Shown here: piece by piece, positions 44,083-56,858 of the stretch | Layout: each line of letters opens with the position of its first letter | Numbering within the stretch: the first letter of the stretch is position 1 | Source of the DNA: Stenotrophomonas sp. 169 | GTDB lineage: Bacteria > Pseudomonadota > Gammaproteobacteria > Xanthomonadales > Xanthomonadaceae | Reading direction: 5' to 3' | Assembly: GCF_014621775.1 (NCBI RefSeq) | Contig: NZ_CP061204.1 | Coordinates: forward strand, 3,554,501 to 3,618,500 | DNA length: 64,000 nt | Translations under genes and position numbers: made by a program | Notes under the pieces: model-generated | What the model was told of the DNA's origin: nothing | Seen by the model: only the letters and a program-made list of their open reading frames with translations | Databases searched by the model: none

Positions 44083-45804
44083 TCACTCGTTGGCCTGCCG
44101 CGACTGCATGGCGTGCTCACGCACCAGGTCCTCGGCGGTCGCCTCGCAGGGCGCGGTCACCGCTTCGGCCCGCACCAGCCACCAACGACGCCGATTGGCG
44201 ATACCGGCCAGCTCGGCTCGACTACGGTCCACGCAGGCCAGCAGGGCATCTTCCTGCACCAGCAGCCAGCGCGTGGCCGGTGCCTGCGCCTGCCACGCCA
44301 CGCCTTCGCGCAACTGCAGGTCCCATTTTTTCTGGAAGCCGAACGTCGCGGCGGGTCGGTCGGCCATCAGCAGGTTCTGTTCTTTCCATGCCACCAGGCC
44401 CAGCTCGGCGTCGACACCGATGCGCTCACCGACACGGTGCATGAGTCCGCGTGCCGAACTGGAATCGTTCAGATGCGGGTAGCCGACCAGGCTGTACAGC
44501 ACCCAGATCACCGTCAGCGCCGATACCACGCCGATGTGGGCGCGCGGCCCCCGCCATACCAGCAGGCTGGCCAGTGCCCAGCAGCCCATCGCTACCGCCG
44601 CCCAGGCCAGCGACGCGGTCACTGAACTGTCGATGCCGCGCGACCCCATCAGCTTCGTTTCAAAGCCCGGCTGGCCCGTCAGCATGGCGATGCCCGCGCC
44701 CAGCGTCAGCACGGCAAGCAGTGCGGTGAAGCCGGTCAGCATCCACTGCACGCTGCGCTTGCGCAGCAGGCCGGGCACCAGCGGTGCCAAGGCCAGGCAG
44801 AACATCGGCAGCGACGGCAGGATGTAGACATCGCGCTTGCCATCGGGAATGGAGAAGAACAACACGATCAGCGCCCACCAGCCCAGCAGCACCAGATAAC
44901 GGGGGTCGCGCCGACGCAGGCGCCGCCACCAGGCCGGGATCGCCCATGGCACCGCCAGGAACGCCGGAATCCACATGGACGGCATCGTGGCGAGGAAGTA
45001 CCACCATGGCTGGTGGTGGTCCCACGACTGCGAATACCGCTTGGCCGTCTGCCGGAACAGGATGTCGTCCATGTAGGCGCGGTACTCGGCCGAGCCGGTG
45101 GACAGCGCGGTGACCACCATCGGCACCAGCCACAGGGCGATCGCCAGCAGGAACACCAGCGGTGCCACCCAGAACTGCCAGCGGCGCACGCTCAGGCCCA
45201 CGCCTCGCCAGCCCCACACCGATGCCAGCGCGGCCGGCACGATCATCAGCAACGCGACCACGCCCACGCCCTTGGTGATCACCCCCAGGCCGGCGGCGAA
45301 CCAGCCCAGCCACCACCAGCGCCACGCCGGGCCCAGCAACAGGTGCCGGATGAGGCCATAGTTGGCCAGGGTGATGAAAAACACGATCAACGGATCGATC
45401 TGTGCCTTCTTCGCCTGGAAGGTGAAGTGCAACGCGAACAGCAGGGTCCACGCGGCATACAGGCCGACCCGGCGGGTCCACAGCCGGCGCCCCAGGTCAT
45501 GCACGCACCAGAGCGTGCCCAGCGCAGCCAGCAGGGACGGCAGCAGGAAGGCGATGCGCCAGTTGCCGATCAGCGAATACAGCGTGGCCTGCCACCACAT
45601 CAGCATCGGCGGCTTGTCGGAGTACAGCTCCAGGCCGCGATGCGGGAACAGCCAGTCGCCGCTTTCCACCATCTGCCGTGCCACCAGCGCGAAACGCGGT
45701 TCGTCCGAGGGCCACGGATCGCGCAGGCCCAGGCCGGCACCGAGCACCAGCAGGGCCATGACGATCAACAACCAGGATTCGCGGGAAGCGCGTGTCTTCA
45801 GCAT
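44083..45804 (-). CDS. GT39-family membrane glycosyltransferase (ArnT-like)
   Basis: The 573-residue protein has many membrane helices. GLRDPWPSDEPRFALVARQM holds the acidic DE motif of the first periplasmic loop and is followed by SGDWLFPHRG and SDKPPMLMWWQA, the pattern of undecaprenyl-phosphate-sugar-dependent transferases such as ArnT. It would move a sugar from a lipid carrier to lipid A, LPS or protein in the periplasm. The ATG at 45804 is preferred over GTG 45810, although neither has a clear ribosome site. It is about 25 bases past the rsmB stop on the same strand. The acceptor is unknown. Confidence 0.8.
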   Translation of the reverse strand: MLKTRASRESWLLIVMALLVLGAGLGLRDPWPSDEPRFALVARQMVESGDWLFPHRGLELYSDKPPMLMWWQATLYSLIGNWRIAFLLPSLLAALGTLWCVHDLGRRLWTRRVGLYAAWTLLFALHFTFQAKKAQIDPLIVFFITLANYGLIRHLLLGPAWRWWWLGWFAAGLGVITKGVGVVALLMIVPAALASVWGWRGVGLSVRRWQFWVAPLVFLLAIALWLVPMVVTALSTGSAEYRAYMDDILFRQTAKRYSQSWDHHQPWWYFLATMPSMWIPAFLAVPWAIPAWWRRLRRRDPRYLVLLGWWALIVLFFSIPDGKRDVYILPSLPMFCLALAPLVPGLLRKRSVQWMLTGFTALLAVLTLGAGIAMLTGQPGFETKLMGSRGIDSSVTASLAWAAVAMGCWALASLLVWRGPRAHIGVVSALTVIWVLYSLVGYPHLNDSSSARGLMHRVGERIGVDAELGLVAWKEQNLLMADRPAATFGFQKKWDLQLREGVAWQAQAPATRWLLVQEDALLACVDRSRAELAGIANRRRWWLVRAEAVTAPCEATAEDLVREHAMQSRQANE

Positions 45805-45829
45805 GGGCACGGCAGTGATAAGGAAAGGG

Positions 45830-47161
45830 TCAGGCGTTTTTTAACAGACGCGCGTAGAAAAAGCCGTCGCCGCCATCATCACCCGGCAGCCGCTGGCGAC
45901 CAACCCCTGCGCAGTCCATGCCGAACCCGTCATCGAGCGCGTCTGCAGTGGCGTCTGCGTGCCACTTCAGGAAGGCCTGCACCTGATCCACGTTTTCGGC
46001 GCGCAGGATCGAGCACGTGGCATACACCAGCACGCCACCCGGGCGCAGCATCGTCCAGCACGCTTCAAGCAGGCGGGCCTGGATACCGACCAACACGTCG
46101 ATGTCTTCGGCACGACGGTGGAACATCACATCCGGCTGGCGGCGGATGATGCCGGTCGCCGAACAGGGCGCATCCAACAGGATCGCGTCGAACGGCGTTC
46201 CGTCCCACCACGAACGCGGATCACTGGCATCGGCGGCACGCACCTGTGCCTCGGCGCCGACGCCGGTGCGGGTGAATGTGTCCTTGACCCGCGCCAGCCG
46301 ACGCGCGTCGATATCCAACGCCAACAGGCGCAGCGACGGATCGCGTTCAAGCAGGTGCGCCGACTTGCCACCCGGCGCGGCACAGGCATCCAACACCCGG
46401 GCGCCGGCAGGCGGGGCCAGCGCATCGGCCGCGCACTGGGCCGAAAGGTCCTGCACCGACAGTGCGCCTTCGGCAAAGCCGGGCAGCTGGTTGACCGGCG
46501 TGGACGCGGCCAGGCGCACGGCATCGGCGCTGACAGGACTGGGTTCGGCCTCGATGCCGACGGCGGCCAGCGCGGCCAGCGTCTGCGCACGGTCACCCTG
46601 CTGCCGGTTGACGCGCAGCCACAAGGGGGCCGGCTGCAGGCTGGCGGCGAAGATGGCATCGGCCTGGCCGGGCCAATCCGCTTCGATGCTGTCGGCCAGC
46701 CACGCGGGGAACGCATCGCGCGGCGGCTGCGGTGCGAAGCCTTCGCGCTGCGCACGGCGCAGGATCGCATTGACCAGGCCGGCCTGGCGCTCACGGCCGA
46801 GTGCACGTGCCGCATCGACCGTGGCCGACAGCGCCGCGTGGGCGGGCAGCTCCAGCACATCCAGCTGGGCGAAGCCCACCATCAGCAGGGTGCGCAGGTC
46901 GGCATCGCGTGCGGACAGGGGCTTCTGCATCCAGCTCGCCAAGGCGGCATCGTAGGTGCTGCGTCGACGCAGCACGGCGAAACACAGCGCCTCCAGCAGC
47001 GCGCGGTCGCGCGTGTCGGCCAGCTTGGGCAGCGCCCAGTTGAGCTCGGCCTTCAGTGAACGGCCGCGGGTGAAGACCTGGGCCAGCACGCGCGCAGCGA
47101 GCATGCGCGTGGCAGCGCCCGGCGCGGCGTTGGACACAGACAGATCAGCTTGCTTGCTCAC
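45830..47161 (-). CDS. rsmB: 16S rRNA m5C967 methyltransferase RsmB
   Basis: The 443-residue enzyme methylates C967 of 16S rRNA. Its N-terminal NusB-like helical domain ([36 protein letters not shown]) is followed by a SAM-binding [13 protein letters not shown], the [16 protein letters not shown] motif and YATCSI with the catalytic Cys. The GTG at 47161 lies four bases after the fmt stop, the usual fmt-rsmB arrangement, and fits the normal length; earlier starts fall inside fmt. Belongs to the def-fmt-rsmB group on the minus strand. Confidence 0.93.
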   Translation of the reverse strand: MSKQADLSVSNAAPGAATRMLAARVLAQVFTRGRSLKAELNWALPKLADTRDRALLEALCFAVLRRRSTYDAALASWMQKPLSARDADLRTLLMVGFAQLDVLELPAHAALSATVDAARALGRERQAGLVNAILRRAQREGFAPQPPRDAFPAWLADSIEADWPGQADAIFAASLQPAPLWLRVNRQQGDRAQTLAALAAVGIEAEPSPVSADAVRLAASTPVNQLPGFAEGALSVQDLSAQCAADALAPPAGARVLDACAAPGGKSAHLLERDPSLRLLALDIDARRLARVKDTFTRTGVGAEAQVRAADASDPRSWWDGTPFDAILLDAPCSATGIIRRQPDVMFHRRAEDIDVLVGIQARLLEACWTMLRPGGVLVYATCSILRAENVDQVQAFLKWHADATADALDDGFGMDCAGVGRQRLPGDDGGDGFFYARLLKNA

Positions 47162-47165
47162 CGGC

Positions 47166-48089
47166 TCAGGCTCCCGCACGCAGGTCGCGTCGTGCGTTGA
47201 GGTAGTCGGCGGCGGTGATCGCCTTGCCGCCTTCGCGCTGCAGCACACGCAGTCGCAGCGCGCCGTGGCCGCACGCGATGTCGATGCCCTCGCGTGCAGC
47301 GGCGATCACCGTACCCGGGGCATGGCCGCCGTTGTCCTCCAGTGCGACCGCGCCGTGGATGCGCACGCGCTCACCCGCCAGCTGCGCTTCGGCGATGGGC
47401 CACGGATTGAACGCACGCACCGTGCGCGCCAACACGTCGGCATCGGCCGTCCAGTCCAGCCGGGCTTCGGCCTTGTCCAGCTTGTGCGCATAGGTCACGC
47501 CTTCGGCCGGTTGCGGCTGCTTGACCGGGATCAGGCCTGCGCGCAGCAGGCCCAGGCCGTCGGACAGCACCTGCTCGCCCAGTGCGGCCAGCTTGTCGTG
47601 CAGCTGTCCGCCCGTGTCGGTGGGGCTGATCGGCAGCGCCTGCTGCAACAACACCGGGCCGGTATCCAGGCCCGCTTCCATCTGCATCAGGCAGACACCG
47701 GTCTGTGCATCGCCGGCCTGGATGGCGCGCTGGATCGGCGCGGCACCGCGCCAGCGCGGCAGCAGCGAGGCATGCACGTTCCAACCGCCATGGGTCGGGA
47801 TGGCCAGCACGGCCTTCGGCAGGATCAGCCCGTAAGCCACCACCACCATCAGGTCCGGCTGCAGGTCACGCAGTTGCTGCTGGGCCGCCTCGTCCTTCAG
47901 CGATTCCGGCTGGTATACCGGAATCCCACGCGCCACCGCTTCCAGCTTCACCGGCGAAGGCGCCAGGCCACGGCCACGGCCGGCTGGACGGTCCGGCTGG
48001 GTGTAAACGGCCACCACTTCGTGATGGCGTGCAGCCGCGCGCAGCGACGACACCGCGAACTCCGGCGTACCGGCAAAGACAATCCTCAT
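47166..48089 (-). CDS. fmt: Methionyl-tRNA formyltransferase
   Basis: The 307-residue enzyme formylates initiator Met-tRNA for translation start, using 10-formyl-THF. The N-terminal [19 protein letters not shown] and the signature [20 protein letters not shown] are diagnostic. The C-terminal OB-like domain ([27 protein letters not shown]) is complete. ATG 48089 is preferred over GTG 48095 because it begins the conserved MRIVFAG. It lies between def and rsmB, in a conserved cluster. Confidence 0.96.
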   Translation of the reverse strand: MRIVFAGTPEFAVSSLRAAARHHEVVAVYTQPDRPAGRGRGLAPSPVKLEAVARGIPVYQPESLKDEAAQQQLRDLQPDLMVVVAYGLILPKAVLAIPTHGGWNVHASLLPRWRGAAPIQRAIQAGDAQTGVCLMQMEAGLDTGPVLLQQALPISPTDTGGQLHDKLAALGEQVLSDGLGLLRAGLIPVKQPQPAEGVTYAHKLDKAEARLDWTADADVLARTVRAFNPWPIAEAQLAGERVRIHGAVALEDNGGHAPGTVIAAAREGIDIACGHGALRLRVLQREGGKAITAADYLNARRDLRAGA

Positions 48090-48102
48090 GGTCACCCCGT
48101 TA

Positions 48103-48151
48103 TGCAGGTGGAAACCTGCAGGCAGAAAATGGGCGCCGATGTGCGGCGCCC
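48103..48151. other. Two small hairpins between def and fmt
   Basis: TGCAGGT-GGAA-ACCTGCA (48103-48120) and GGGCGCC-GATGTGC-GGCGCCC (48131-48151) are perfect stems without a T-run. They may slow transcription or protect an mRNA end between def and fmt; no stronger statement is possible. Confidence 0.35.
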
Positions 48152-48227
48152 CTGGGTCCGTCCGCGCACGCCACTGGCAGGCAGGCGGACAGTGGGCACC
48201 ACCGCGGGTGGCGCCCCGTTGTTACGG

Positions 48228-48740
48228 TCAGGCGACGTGCCGGCGCTGCTTGGCCAGCTTCTTGCGCACCATCTCGCGCTTCAGCGGCGACAGATAGTCG
48301 ATGAACAGCTTGCCGTCCAGGTGATCCATTTCGTGCTGCACGCAGACCGCCAGCAGACCCTCGGTGGTCAGCTCCTGCGGCTGGCCCTGGCGATCCAGGA
48401 AGCGCACGGTGATCTGGTTGGCGCGGGTGACGTCGGCAAAGATGCCGGGCACCGACAGGCAGCCTTCCTGGTACACCTGGCCACCGTCGTGGGCGACGAT
48501 CTCCGGGTTGATGAAGACCATCGGCTGGTTCTTCTCTTCGCTGACGTCGATCACCATGAAGCGCTGGTGCACGTCGACCTGGCTGGCGGCAAGGCCGATG
48601 CCCGGGGCGTCGTACATGGTGTCGAACATATCCGACAGCAGGGTCTGGAAGGCCGGCGTGGTGACCTCGGCGGCATCGATCAACACGGCCTTGGTGCGCA
48701 GGCGCGGATCGGGGAACTCGAGAATGGGAAGCAGTGCCAT
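48228..48740 (-). CDS. def: Peptide deformylase
   Basis: The 170-residue metalloenzyme removes the formyl group from new proteins. All three motifs are present: GIGLAASQV (motif 1), EGCLSVPG (motif 2, with the metal Cys) and [12 protein letters not shown] (motif 3, with the two His and catalytic Glu). The ATG at 48740 begins [15 protein letters not shown] as usual. It lies first in the minus-strand def-fmt-rsmB group and is divergent from the LysM gene. Confidence 0.97.
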   Translation of the reverse strand: MALLPILEFPDPRLRTKAVLIDAAEVTTPAFQTLLSDMFDTMYDAPGIGLAASQVDVHQRFMVIDVSEEKNQPMVFINPEIVAHDGGQVYQEGCLSVPGIFADVTRANQITVRFLDRQGQPQELTTEGLLAVCVQHEMDHLDGKLFIDYLSPLKREMVRKKLAKQRRHVA

Positions 48741-48803
48741 GGCTGTAATCGTCTGGTGGGGGCCGGTCAACGCCGGGCTGCGTTGCAATTCTATCGCCAA
48801 CGC

Positions 48804-48834
48804 TTGCCCTGCGCCCCGGTTTCTGGACTATAGT
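48804..48834 (+). promoter_or_regulatory. Possible promoter of the LysM gene
   Basis: TTGCCC (48804-48809) and TATAGT (48829-48834) are spaced 19 bases apart, about 38 bases before the LysM start. The -10 is good; the -35 and spacing are weak. Confidence 0.35.
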
Positions 48835-48871
48835 GCGGCAACCTGTTGGGGAATCAGGGCTGACCACTCTT

Positions 48872-50011
48872 ATGTTGCTACGAATCCGCACGGTCGTCGC
48901 CGCGGCGATGTTGACCGTTGCCGCCTATGCTACCGCCGTTGAAATGAACGGGCACCCGACCACCTATGTCGTCCAGAAGGGCGACACGTTGTGGGATATC
49001 TCTGCGCGTTTCCTGAAAAAGCCTTGGCTTTGGCCGGAAATCTGGCAGGCGAACCCACAGGTGGCGAACCCGCACCTGATCTATCCGGGCGATGTACTCA
49101 GCCTGGCGTACCTGGACCGCGTCGTCGCGAGCCAGCAGCCAGGGCCGCGCCAGGAGGCACCGATCACCGGCATTCCATTGTCGGAAGTCGAGCCGTTCCT
49201 GAAGCAGTTGAGCGTCGTCGATCGCATCGACAACCTGCCGCACGTCGCTGGACTGGAAGACAACCGTCTTCGGGCCACGGCCGGCCAGGTGGCCTATGTG
49301 AAGGGGTTGGACCAGGCCGCCGTGGGCCAGCGTTATGCGGTGGTGCGTCCCACCGTCCGCTATGCGCTGCCGAAGGCGACCGAGGACCTGACCGCCAATG
49401 GCCATGTCACGCCGGGCAGCGGGAACCTGTGGAAGGACTTCACCGTCCCGAACAAGCGTCCGCACCAGGTGCTGGGCTACGAGCTCGCCAAGGTCAACGT
49501 CGGCACCATCACCGCGGTGCCCTCCGGCCGCGTGGACGTGGCGACGCTGGCACTGCAGGGCAGTGGCGATGGCCGCGAAGTACGTGCCGGTGACCGCCTT
49601 GTGCCGGTGGAAGCCACACCGTACGACCTGCAGTTCTTCCCGCATGTGCCGGCTGCCGGCACCGAAGGGCTGGACGTGCGCGTACTGGCGGTAACGGACA
49701 TGTTCCTGTCCGGCGGCCCGCGTGACGTGATCGCGCTGTCTGCCGGCCGCCTGCAGGGTGTGGACAACGGCACCGTGTTCTCGATGTGGCGCTTCGGCAG
49801 CCACGTGAAGGACCGGATGAAGGCGCCGAACTCGTCGCAGATGGACGATGCACGTGCCGACGGCAACAACCGCGTCAGCCTGCCGGACGAGTACGCCGCG
49901 CATGCGATGGTGTTCCGCACCTTCGACAACGTCAGCTACGCGCTGGTGATGGAAGGGATCAAGCCGGTGCAGCTGGGCTACAGCGCGCGCCACCCGGACG
50001 CCACGCAGTAA
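48872..50011 (+). CDS. LysM-domain cell-envelope protein
   Basis: The 379-residue protein begins with a signal peptide (MLLRIRTVVAAAMLTVAAYA) and one LysM domain (TYVVQKGDTLWDISARFLKK, then PWLWPEIWQANPQ and IYPGDVLSL; about residues 30-80). LysM binds peptidoglycan. The rest is beta-rich with no enzymatic motif. In xanthomonads and other gammaproteobacteria a LysM gene commonly lies between def and dprA, as here. The ATG at 48872 sits just before the signal peptide. It ends before a strong terminator, so it is probably a single-gene transcript. Confidence 0.9.
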   Translation: MLLRIRTVVAAAMLTVAAYATAVEMNGHPTTYVVQKGDTLWDISARFLKKPWLWPEIWQANPQVANPHLIYPGDVLSLAYLDRVVASQQPGPRQEAPITGIPLSEVEPFLKQLSVVDRIDNLPHVAGLEDNRLRATAGQVAYVKGLDQAAVGQRYAVVRPTVRYALPKATEDLTANGHVTPGSGNLWKDFTVPNKRPHQVLGYELAKVNVGTITAVPSGRVDVATLALQGSGDGREVRAGDRLVPVEATPYDLQFFPHVPAAGTEGLDVRVLAVTDMFLSGGPRDVIALSAGRLQGVDNGTVFSMWRFGSHVKDRMKAPNSSQMDDARADGNNRVSLPDEYAAHAMVFRTFDNVSYALVMEGIKPVQLGYSARHPDATQ

Positions 50012-50041
50012 CCGCTGCCGGATTCGTCCGACAGCAGATGC

Positions 50042-50070
50042 CAACGGCGCCCTAGGGCGCCGTTGTTGTT
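50042..50070 (+). terminator. Terminator after the LysM gene
   Basis: A perfect 11-base stem CAACGGCGCCC / GGGCGCCGTTG around TA is followed by TTGTT. It ends about 20 bases before dprA. Confidence 0.8.
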
Positions 50071-50089
50071 TCCGCGCCACGCTGCGGCC

Positions 50090-51259
50090 ATGGACGAACA
50101 CACCCCAGCCCTGCTCACGTTGATCCTGGCCGGGGGCAGTCTGGCCTCGCGGCGGGCCCTGGCCGCTGCCCGGCCGACCGTGGCTGCGGCATTGCACGCG
50201 GGCCCCGTCGCCTGGCGGCAGGCCGGCTGTTCGGCCGCCCAGCAACAACACTTGGCCAGCCCCGATCACGCAGCCATCGAACGCGCCCTGCGATGGCTGC
50301 AGCAGCCGGGCCACCACTTGATCGCCGCCGACGATGATGGATTCCCGCCACTGCTGCGCGCAGCACCGGAACCGCCCTTGGCGCTGTTCGTGGACGGCGA
50401 CCCCAGCCATCTGTGGCATCCGGCCATCGCCGTGGTCGGCAGCCGCTCGCCGACACCGAGCGGCCGGGCGCTTGCGGCAGAGTTCAGCACGGCGTTCTCC
50501 CGCGCGGGCCTGGCGGTGACCAGCGGCCTGGCGGCCGGCATCGACGCCGCCGCGCACCGTGCCGCGCTGGATAACGACGGCATCACCGTCGCCGTGGTGG
50601 GCAACGGGCCGGACCATGTCTTCCCCCTGCATCACCGCAGCCTGCAGGCTGCCGTCGCCAGCCGCGGTGCGGTGGCCAGCGAGTACCTGCCCGGCACCCC
50701 GGCGCGGCCCGCCTACTTCCCGGCCCGCAACAGGTTGGTGGCCGGGCTCAGCCTGGCCACGGTGGTCGTCGAAGCAGCAAACCGCTCCGGCGCGCTGATC
50801 ACCGCCCGCCTGGCGGCAGAAGCCGGTCGCGAGGTCTGCGCCCTGCCCGGCTCGGTGCGCAATCCCCGCGCGGCCGGCTGCCATCGGCTGATCCGCGAGG
50901 GTGCCGCCCTGGTGGAGTCGGCGGATGAGGTCATGGCCCTGATTGCCCCCGCCTTGGCCGACGCCGTCCCCGACTTGCAAAGGCATCTGGCCACCCCCAC
51001 TGAACAGGGACGGCGAGCCCGCCTTCCGCCCACACTGGCCTCCGACCCGGACTACCAGTGCTTGTGGAAACTGCTCGACCACGACCCAACCCCTGCCGAT
51101 TCATTGATCACACAGTCCGGATTGACGGCCGCTCGGCTGTCCTCCATGCTGCTGGCCATGGAACTGGCGGGTATCGTGGTGTGCGAACACGGCCGCTACT
51201 GTCGAAACCCTGGTTTCCCAACCTCCACAGCGTCGATGACGCAGGCCGAGGGGCAATGA
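50090..51259 (+). CDS. dprA: DNA-processing protein DprA/Smf
   Basis: The 389-residue protein loads RecA on incoming single-stranded DNA in natural transformation. It shows [38 protein letters not shown] and [18 protein letters not shown], the Rossmann-like DprA core, followed by a C-terminal winged-helix ([20 protein letters not shown]). A SAM-like N-terminal part is present but divergent. ATG 50090 is chosen by position after the terminator. It overlaps smg by four bases (ATGA). Confidence 0.94.
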   Translation: MDEHTPALLTLILAGGSLASRRALAAARPTVAAALHAGPVAWRQAGCSAAQQQHLASPDHAAIERALRWLQQPGHHLIAADDDGFPPLLRAAPEPPLALFVDGDPSHLWHPAIAVVGSRSPTPSGRALAAEFSTAFSRAGLAVTSGLAAGIDAAAHRAALDNDGITVAVVGNGPDHVFPLHHRSLQAAVASRGAVASEYLPGTPARPAYFPARNRLVAGLSLATVVVEAANRSGALITARLAAEAGREVCALPGSVRNPRAAGCHRLIREGAALVESADEVMALIAPALADAVPDLQRHLATPTEQGRRARLPPTLASDPDYQCLWKLLDHDPTPADSLITQSGLTAARLSSMLLAMELAGIVVCEHGRYCRNPGFPTSTASMTQAEGQ

Positions 51260-51729
51260 AAGAGAGCATTCTCGATGTACTGCTGTACCTGTTTGAACAC
51301 TATTTCAGCGAAGACGCTGACCTCATCCGTGACCGCGATTCCCTGCAGAACGGCCTGATCCAGGCGGGCTTCAGTCCAGCCGAGACAGCCAAGGCGTTTG
51401 ATTGGCTGGATGCCCTGGCTGCCCAGCGGCCCGCCGTTTCGCATACGCGCGTCGACGGCCCGGTGCGCATCTATCACGGTCCAGAGCTCGACAAGCTGGA
51501 CGTGGAGTGCCGGGGCTTCATCCTGTATCTGGAACAGCACGGCATCCTCGATGCGGACCAGCGCGAGCTGGTGCTTGATCGGGCGATGGCGCTGGACCAG
51601 GACGAATTGGATCTGGACGACCTGAAGTGGGTCGTGTTGATGGTGCTGTTCAATCAGCCTGGCTCGGAAGCCGCTTATGCGTGGATGGAAACCCAGATGT
51701 TCATGGACGAGCCAGAACCCCTTCACTGA
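51256..51729 (+). CDS. smg: Smg family protein (DUF494)
   Basis: The 157-residue acidic protein begins [17 protein letters not shown], the unmistakable Smg/DUF494 start, and contains [17 protein letters not shown] and a [18 protein letters not shown] end. The family has no firm function but is almost always next to dprA and topA, as here. Its ATG overlaps the dprA stop. Confidence 0.95.
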   Translation: MKESILDVLLYLFEHYFSEDADLIRDRDSLQNGLIQAGFSPAETAKAFDWLDALAAQRPAVSHTRVDGPVRIYHGPELDKLDVECRGFILYLEQHGILDADQRELVLDRAMALDQDELDLDDLKWVVLMVLFNQPGSEAAYAWMETQMFMDEPEPLH

Positions 51730-51768
51730 CCGTACACTGCACCCCTTGCGCATACAGGGGGCGTTCAC

Positions 51769-52536
51769 GTGAGCGAGTGGTTCCACGCCGAGGGCAGTCG
51801 GCAGGTCGGCCCGGTTTCCAGTGAGGAAATCGGGTCGCTGTTCAGAGACAACCGTATTGGACTGGACACGCTGGTGTGGCGCGAGGGCTTGCCTGCGTGG
51901 CAGCCCCTGCGCAGCGTCGTGGCCGAACTCGGCCTGACGGCCGTGCCACCTGCTCCGCTGCCCCCTCCCGTGCCACCGGCGCCCGATCCCACGATACCGC
52001 CACCGGTCTCGCCGGCGTCGATCGTGCCTGACAGCAGCCCGTACGCCGGGCCCGGCGTCAGCCGCGTACCGCCCATGGCGATGCAGCCTGCGAAGAAAGG
52101 GCTGTCCGGCTGCGCCTTGACGGCCATCATCGGCGGCGGCGCCTTGCTGGTGGTGGTGCCGGTGTGTGCGATTCTCGCGGCCATCGCGCTGCCTGCCTAC
52201 AACGACTACACGATCCGCGCCAAGGTGGCGCAGTCGATTGCCACGTTGCAGCCGCTGAAGGCGCAGGTACAGGAGTTCCACCAGATTCACAGCCGCTGTC
52301 CGAGCAGCAGCGACCCCGGCTTCCCGGCGCACGACGCGTTCACGGCACAGGGGCTGTCCAGCGTGCAGCTGGGCCAGTTCGAGAACGCGCATTGCGGCAT
52401 CGAAGCGACGCTGGGCGTGGGCAAGCCCCAACTCGACGGCGACCTGCTGTGGCTCGAATACAGCCCGGCTGATTCGGCCTGGGAATGCAGCAGCGACACG
52501 ACCGATAAATACCTTCCCGTGAACTGCCGCGGCTGA
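51769..52536 (+). CDS. GYF_2-domain protein with a pilin-like helix
   Basis: The 255-residue product starts with a GYF_2/DUF4339 domain (GTG start; WFHAEGSRQVGPVSSEEIGS, DTLVWREGLPAWQPLRSVV, residues 1-55), then a proline-rich linker, and a hydrophobic helix (ALTAIIGGGALLVVVPVCAI) leading into LAAIALPAYNDYTIRAKVAQ, the sequence characteristic of type IV pilin-like helices. Four Cys residues in the C-terminal part may form disulfides. The GYF-plus-pilin-like combination occurs in xanthomonads; its role is unknown. It precedes a second GYF_2 gene by about 50 bases. Confidence 0.75.
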   Translation: MSEWFHAEGSRQVGPVSSEEIGSLFRDNRIGLDTLVWREGLPAWQPLRSVVAELGLTAVPPAPLPPPVPPAPDPTIPPPVSPASIVPDSSPYAGPGVSRVPPMAMQPAKKGLSGCALTAIIGGGALLVVVPVCAILAAIALPAYNDYTIRAKVAQSIATLQPLKAQVQEFHQIHSRCPSSSDPGFPAHDAFTAQGLSSVQLGQFENAHCGIEATLGVGKPQLDGDLLWLEYSPADSAWECSSDTTDKYLPVNCRG

Positions 52537-52589
52537 TGCCGGCGCAGGGGAAAACCCTTTTCACCAACACGATTTGACAGGGAAAAACG

Positions 52590-53519
52590 ATGAGCGAGTG
52601 GTATTACGCCGAAGGCCAGCAGCGCCAGGGTCCGGTGCCGGACACCGAAATACGCCAGTTGTTCCAGCGCAGCCAGATCACCCTGGACACGCTGGTCTGG
52701 CGCGAAGGCATGGGCCAATGGGCGGAACTGCGCAGCGTGGTCGATGAGCTGCAGCTGCAGTCACTGGCGGCCGTTGCGGCCGAACCTGCCACCGGCTTCG
52801 ACCTGCGCGGCGACTACGCGGCCATCGACAACGGCACCGCGCCGCTGCCGGGCACCGGGCCGCTCAGCGCCTCGCCCTACAGCGCCCCTGCTTCGGACGT
52901 CGGCTTTGCCGGTGCGATGCCGGTACACGGCGCCGAAGTGGTCTACGCCGGCTTCTGGAAGCGCCTCGCGGCCTACCTGATCGACTATGTGATCCTGACC
53001 GCGTCTTCCATGGCGATCGGTGCCATCGTCGGCCTGGGCATCGGCGGTGCGGCCAGCCTGGCGGGCGGCGGATCGACCACTGCCGGGGTGATGAGCCAGG
53101 TGATCGGCGCGCTGATCGGCTTCGGCATCAGCCTGGCCTACTATGCGTGGTTCCACGCCTCCAGCGGCGGCGCCACGCCGGGCAAGATGGCCATCGGCAT
53201 CAAGGTCGTACGCAGCGACGGCGACCGCATCACCATGGCGCGTTCGATCGGCCGCTACTTCGCGACCCTGCTGAGCAGCCTCACCCTGCTGATCGGCTAC
53301 CTGCTGGCGGCGTTCACCGAGCGCAAGCAGGCCCTGCACGACATGATCTGCGACACCGTAGTCGTCGACAAATGGGCCTTCACCGACCAGCCGCAGCGCC
53401 AGCGCCACGAGCTGGGCGCGGTCACCATCGTCATCCTGATCATCGGCGGCATCCTGACCGCTGGCGTGATGGTGGCCATGGTGGTGGCCATCGGCGCGAT
53501 CGCCAAAATGGCCGGTTGA
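52590..53519 (+). CDS. GYF_2-domain plus RDD-family membrane protein
   Basis: The 309-residue product has the same N-terminal GYF_2 domain as its neighbour (WYYAEGQQRQGPVPDTEIRQ, TLDTLVWREGMGQWAELRSV), a short linker and then an RDD domain: GFWKRLAAYLIDYVIL (the R-D pair), TPGKMAIGIKVVR and TERKQALHDMICDTVVV. About five membrane helices follow this pattern. RDD proteins are membrane proteins of poorly known, perhaps transport, function. The shared N-terminus suggests that both partners dock on the same target. A terminator follows. Confidence 0.8.
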   Translation: MSEWYYAEGQQRQGPVPDTEIRQLFQRSQITLDTLVWREGMGQWAELRSVVDELQLQSLAAVAAEPATGFDLRGDYAAIDNGTAPLPGTGPLSASPYSAPASDVGFAGAMPVHGAEVVYAGFWKRLAAYLIDYVILTASSMAIGAIVGLGIGGAASLAGGGSTTAGVMSQVIGALIGFGISLAYYAWFHASSGGATPGKMAIGIKVVRSDGDRITMARSIGRYFATLLSSLTLLIGYLLAAFTERKQALHDMICDTVVVDKWAFTDQPQRQRHELGAVTIVILIIGGILTAGVMVAMVVAIGAIAKMAG

Positions 53520-53587
53520 GCCGGCGGCGGGACGTGTCCGGCGCTTGACAGAGCGCTCACGGCATGATTCCTCTAATAAGGAGAAAG

Positions 53588-53622
53588 CTGAACGCCCGGC
53601 TCACCCCCGGGCGTTCAGTTTA
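53588..53622 (+). terminator. Terminator after the GYF_2-RDD gene
   Basis: Perfect 12-base stem CTGAACGCCCGG / CCGGGCGTTCAG with a seven-base loop, followed by TTTAT. Confidence 0.8.
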
Positions 53623-53711
53623 TGTATCTCGACACCGCCGCTTCACTAATGCGGCCATTTGCTCCACCCTAGCGGCCCTCACCCCTGCCGTGCGCACAGA
53701 ACCCGACCCTC

Positions 53712-56186
<2,475 letters not shown>

Positions 56187-56297
56187 CACGGGGGCGTTGG
56201 CGCCGCGCACTGCGCGGCAGATCGACGTCTGCGTGGCGCACTCGCCGGGCTGGGCCGGGCGCTATCCGTTTGTGCTGCACAGGCGGATACTGGCGGT

Positions 56298-56858
56298 ATG
56301 AAAGAACTCACCCTGCTGACCGCCGTTGCCCGCCTGCGTGCCGGGGGCGTGATCGCGTATCCCACTGAAGCCGTGTGGGGACTGGGCTGCGACCCGGGCC
56401 ACCAGATGGCTGTGCATGCCCTGCTGAAGCTGAAACAGCGCCCGGTGGAAAAGGGGATGATCCTGGTCGCCGCCGATCTGCATCAACTGCAGGGATGGGC
56501 GCGCCTGGATGCGCTTCCCGATGAACGACAGCGCGAAGTCCTGGCCAGCTGGCCGGGCGCGAATACCTGGATACTGCCTGCCGGTCCGCGTGCGCCCAAG
56601 TGGGTGACCGGTGATCACAGCGGGTTGGCGGTGCGCATCAGCGCGCATCCGCTGGTTGCCGCATTGTGCCGCGCCTGGGGCGGGCCGCTGGTATCCACCA
56701 GCGCCAATCTGGCCGGAGAGCCACCGGCGCGCACCCGCGACGAACTGGATCCGCGCCTGCTGTCGCTGCTGGACGGCGTACTGGACGGGGATACCGGTGG
56801 ACTGGCGCAGCCCACCCCCATCCGCGATGCATTGAGCGGAAACGTCCTGCGCTCATGA
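56298..56858 (+). CDS. tsaC: Threonylcarbamoyl-AMP synthase TsaC
   Basis: The 186-residue enzyme makes threonylcarbamoyl-AMP for the t6A37 modification of tRNAs. GGVIAYPTEAVWGLGCDP, LLKLKQRPVEKGMILVAA and LVSTSANLAGEPPARTRDEL are the diagnostic blocks of the YrdC/TsaC family. The short single-domain form is TsaC rather than TsaC2/Sua5. The stop overlaps the beginning of three imperfect repeats. In gammaproteobacteria it commonly follows topA/dprA, as here. Confidence 0.94.
   Translation: MKELTLLTAVARLRAGGVIAYPTEAVWGLGCDPGHQMAVHALLKLKQRPVEKGMILVAADLHQLQGWARLDALPDERQREVLASWPGANTWILPAGPRAPKWVTGDHSGLAVRISAHPLVAALCRAWGGPLVSTSANLAGEPPARTRDELDPRLLSLLDGVLDGDTGGLAQPTPIRDALSGNVLRS

Noticed and set aside
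53545..53579. TTGACA and TAATAA as a promoter for a small RNA ending at the 53588 hairpin
   Set aside because: The spacing is about 23 bases, too long, and the hairpin is explained as the terminator of the RDD gene.
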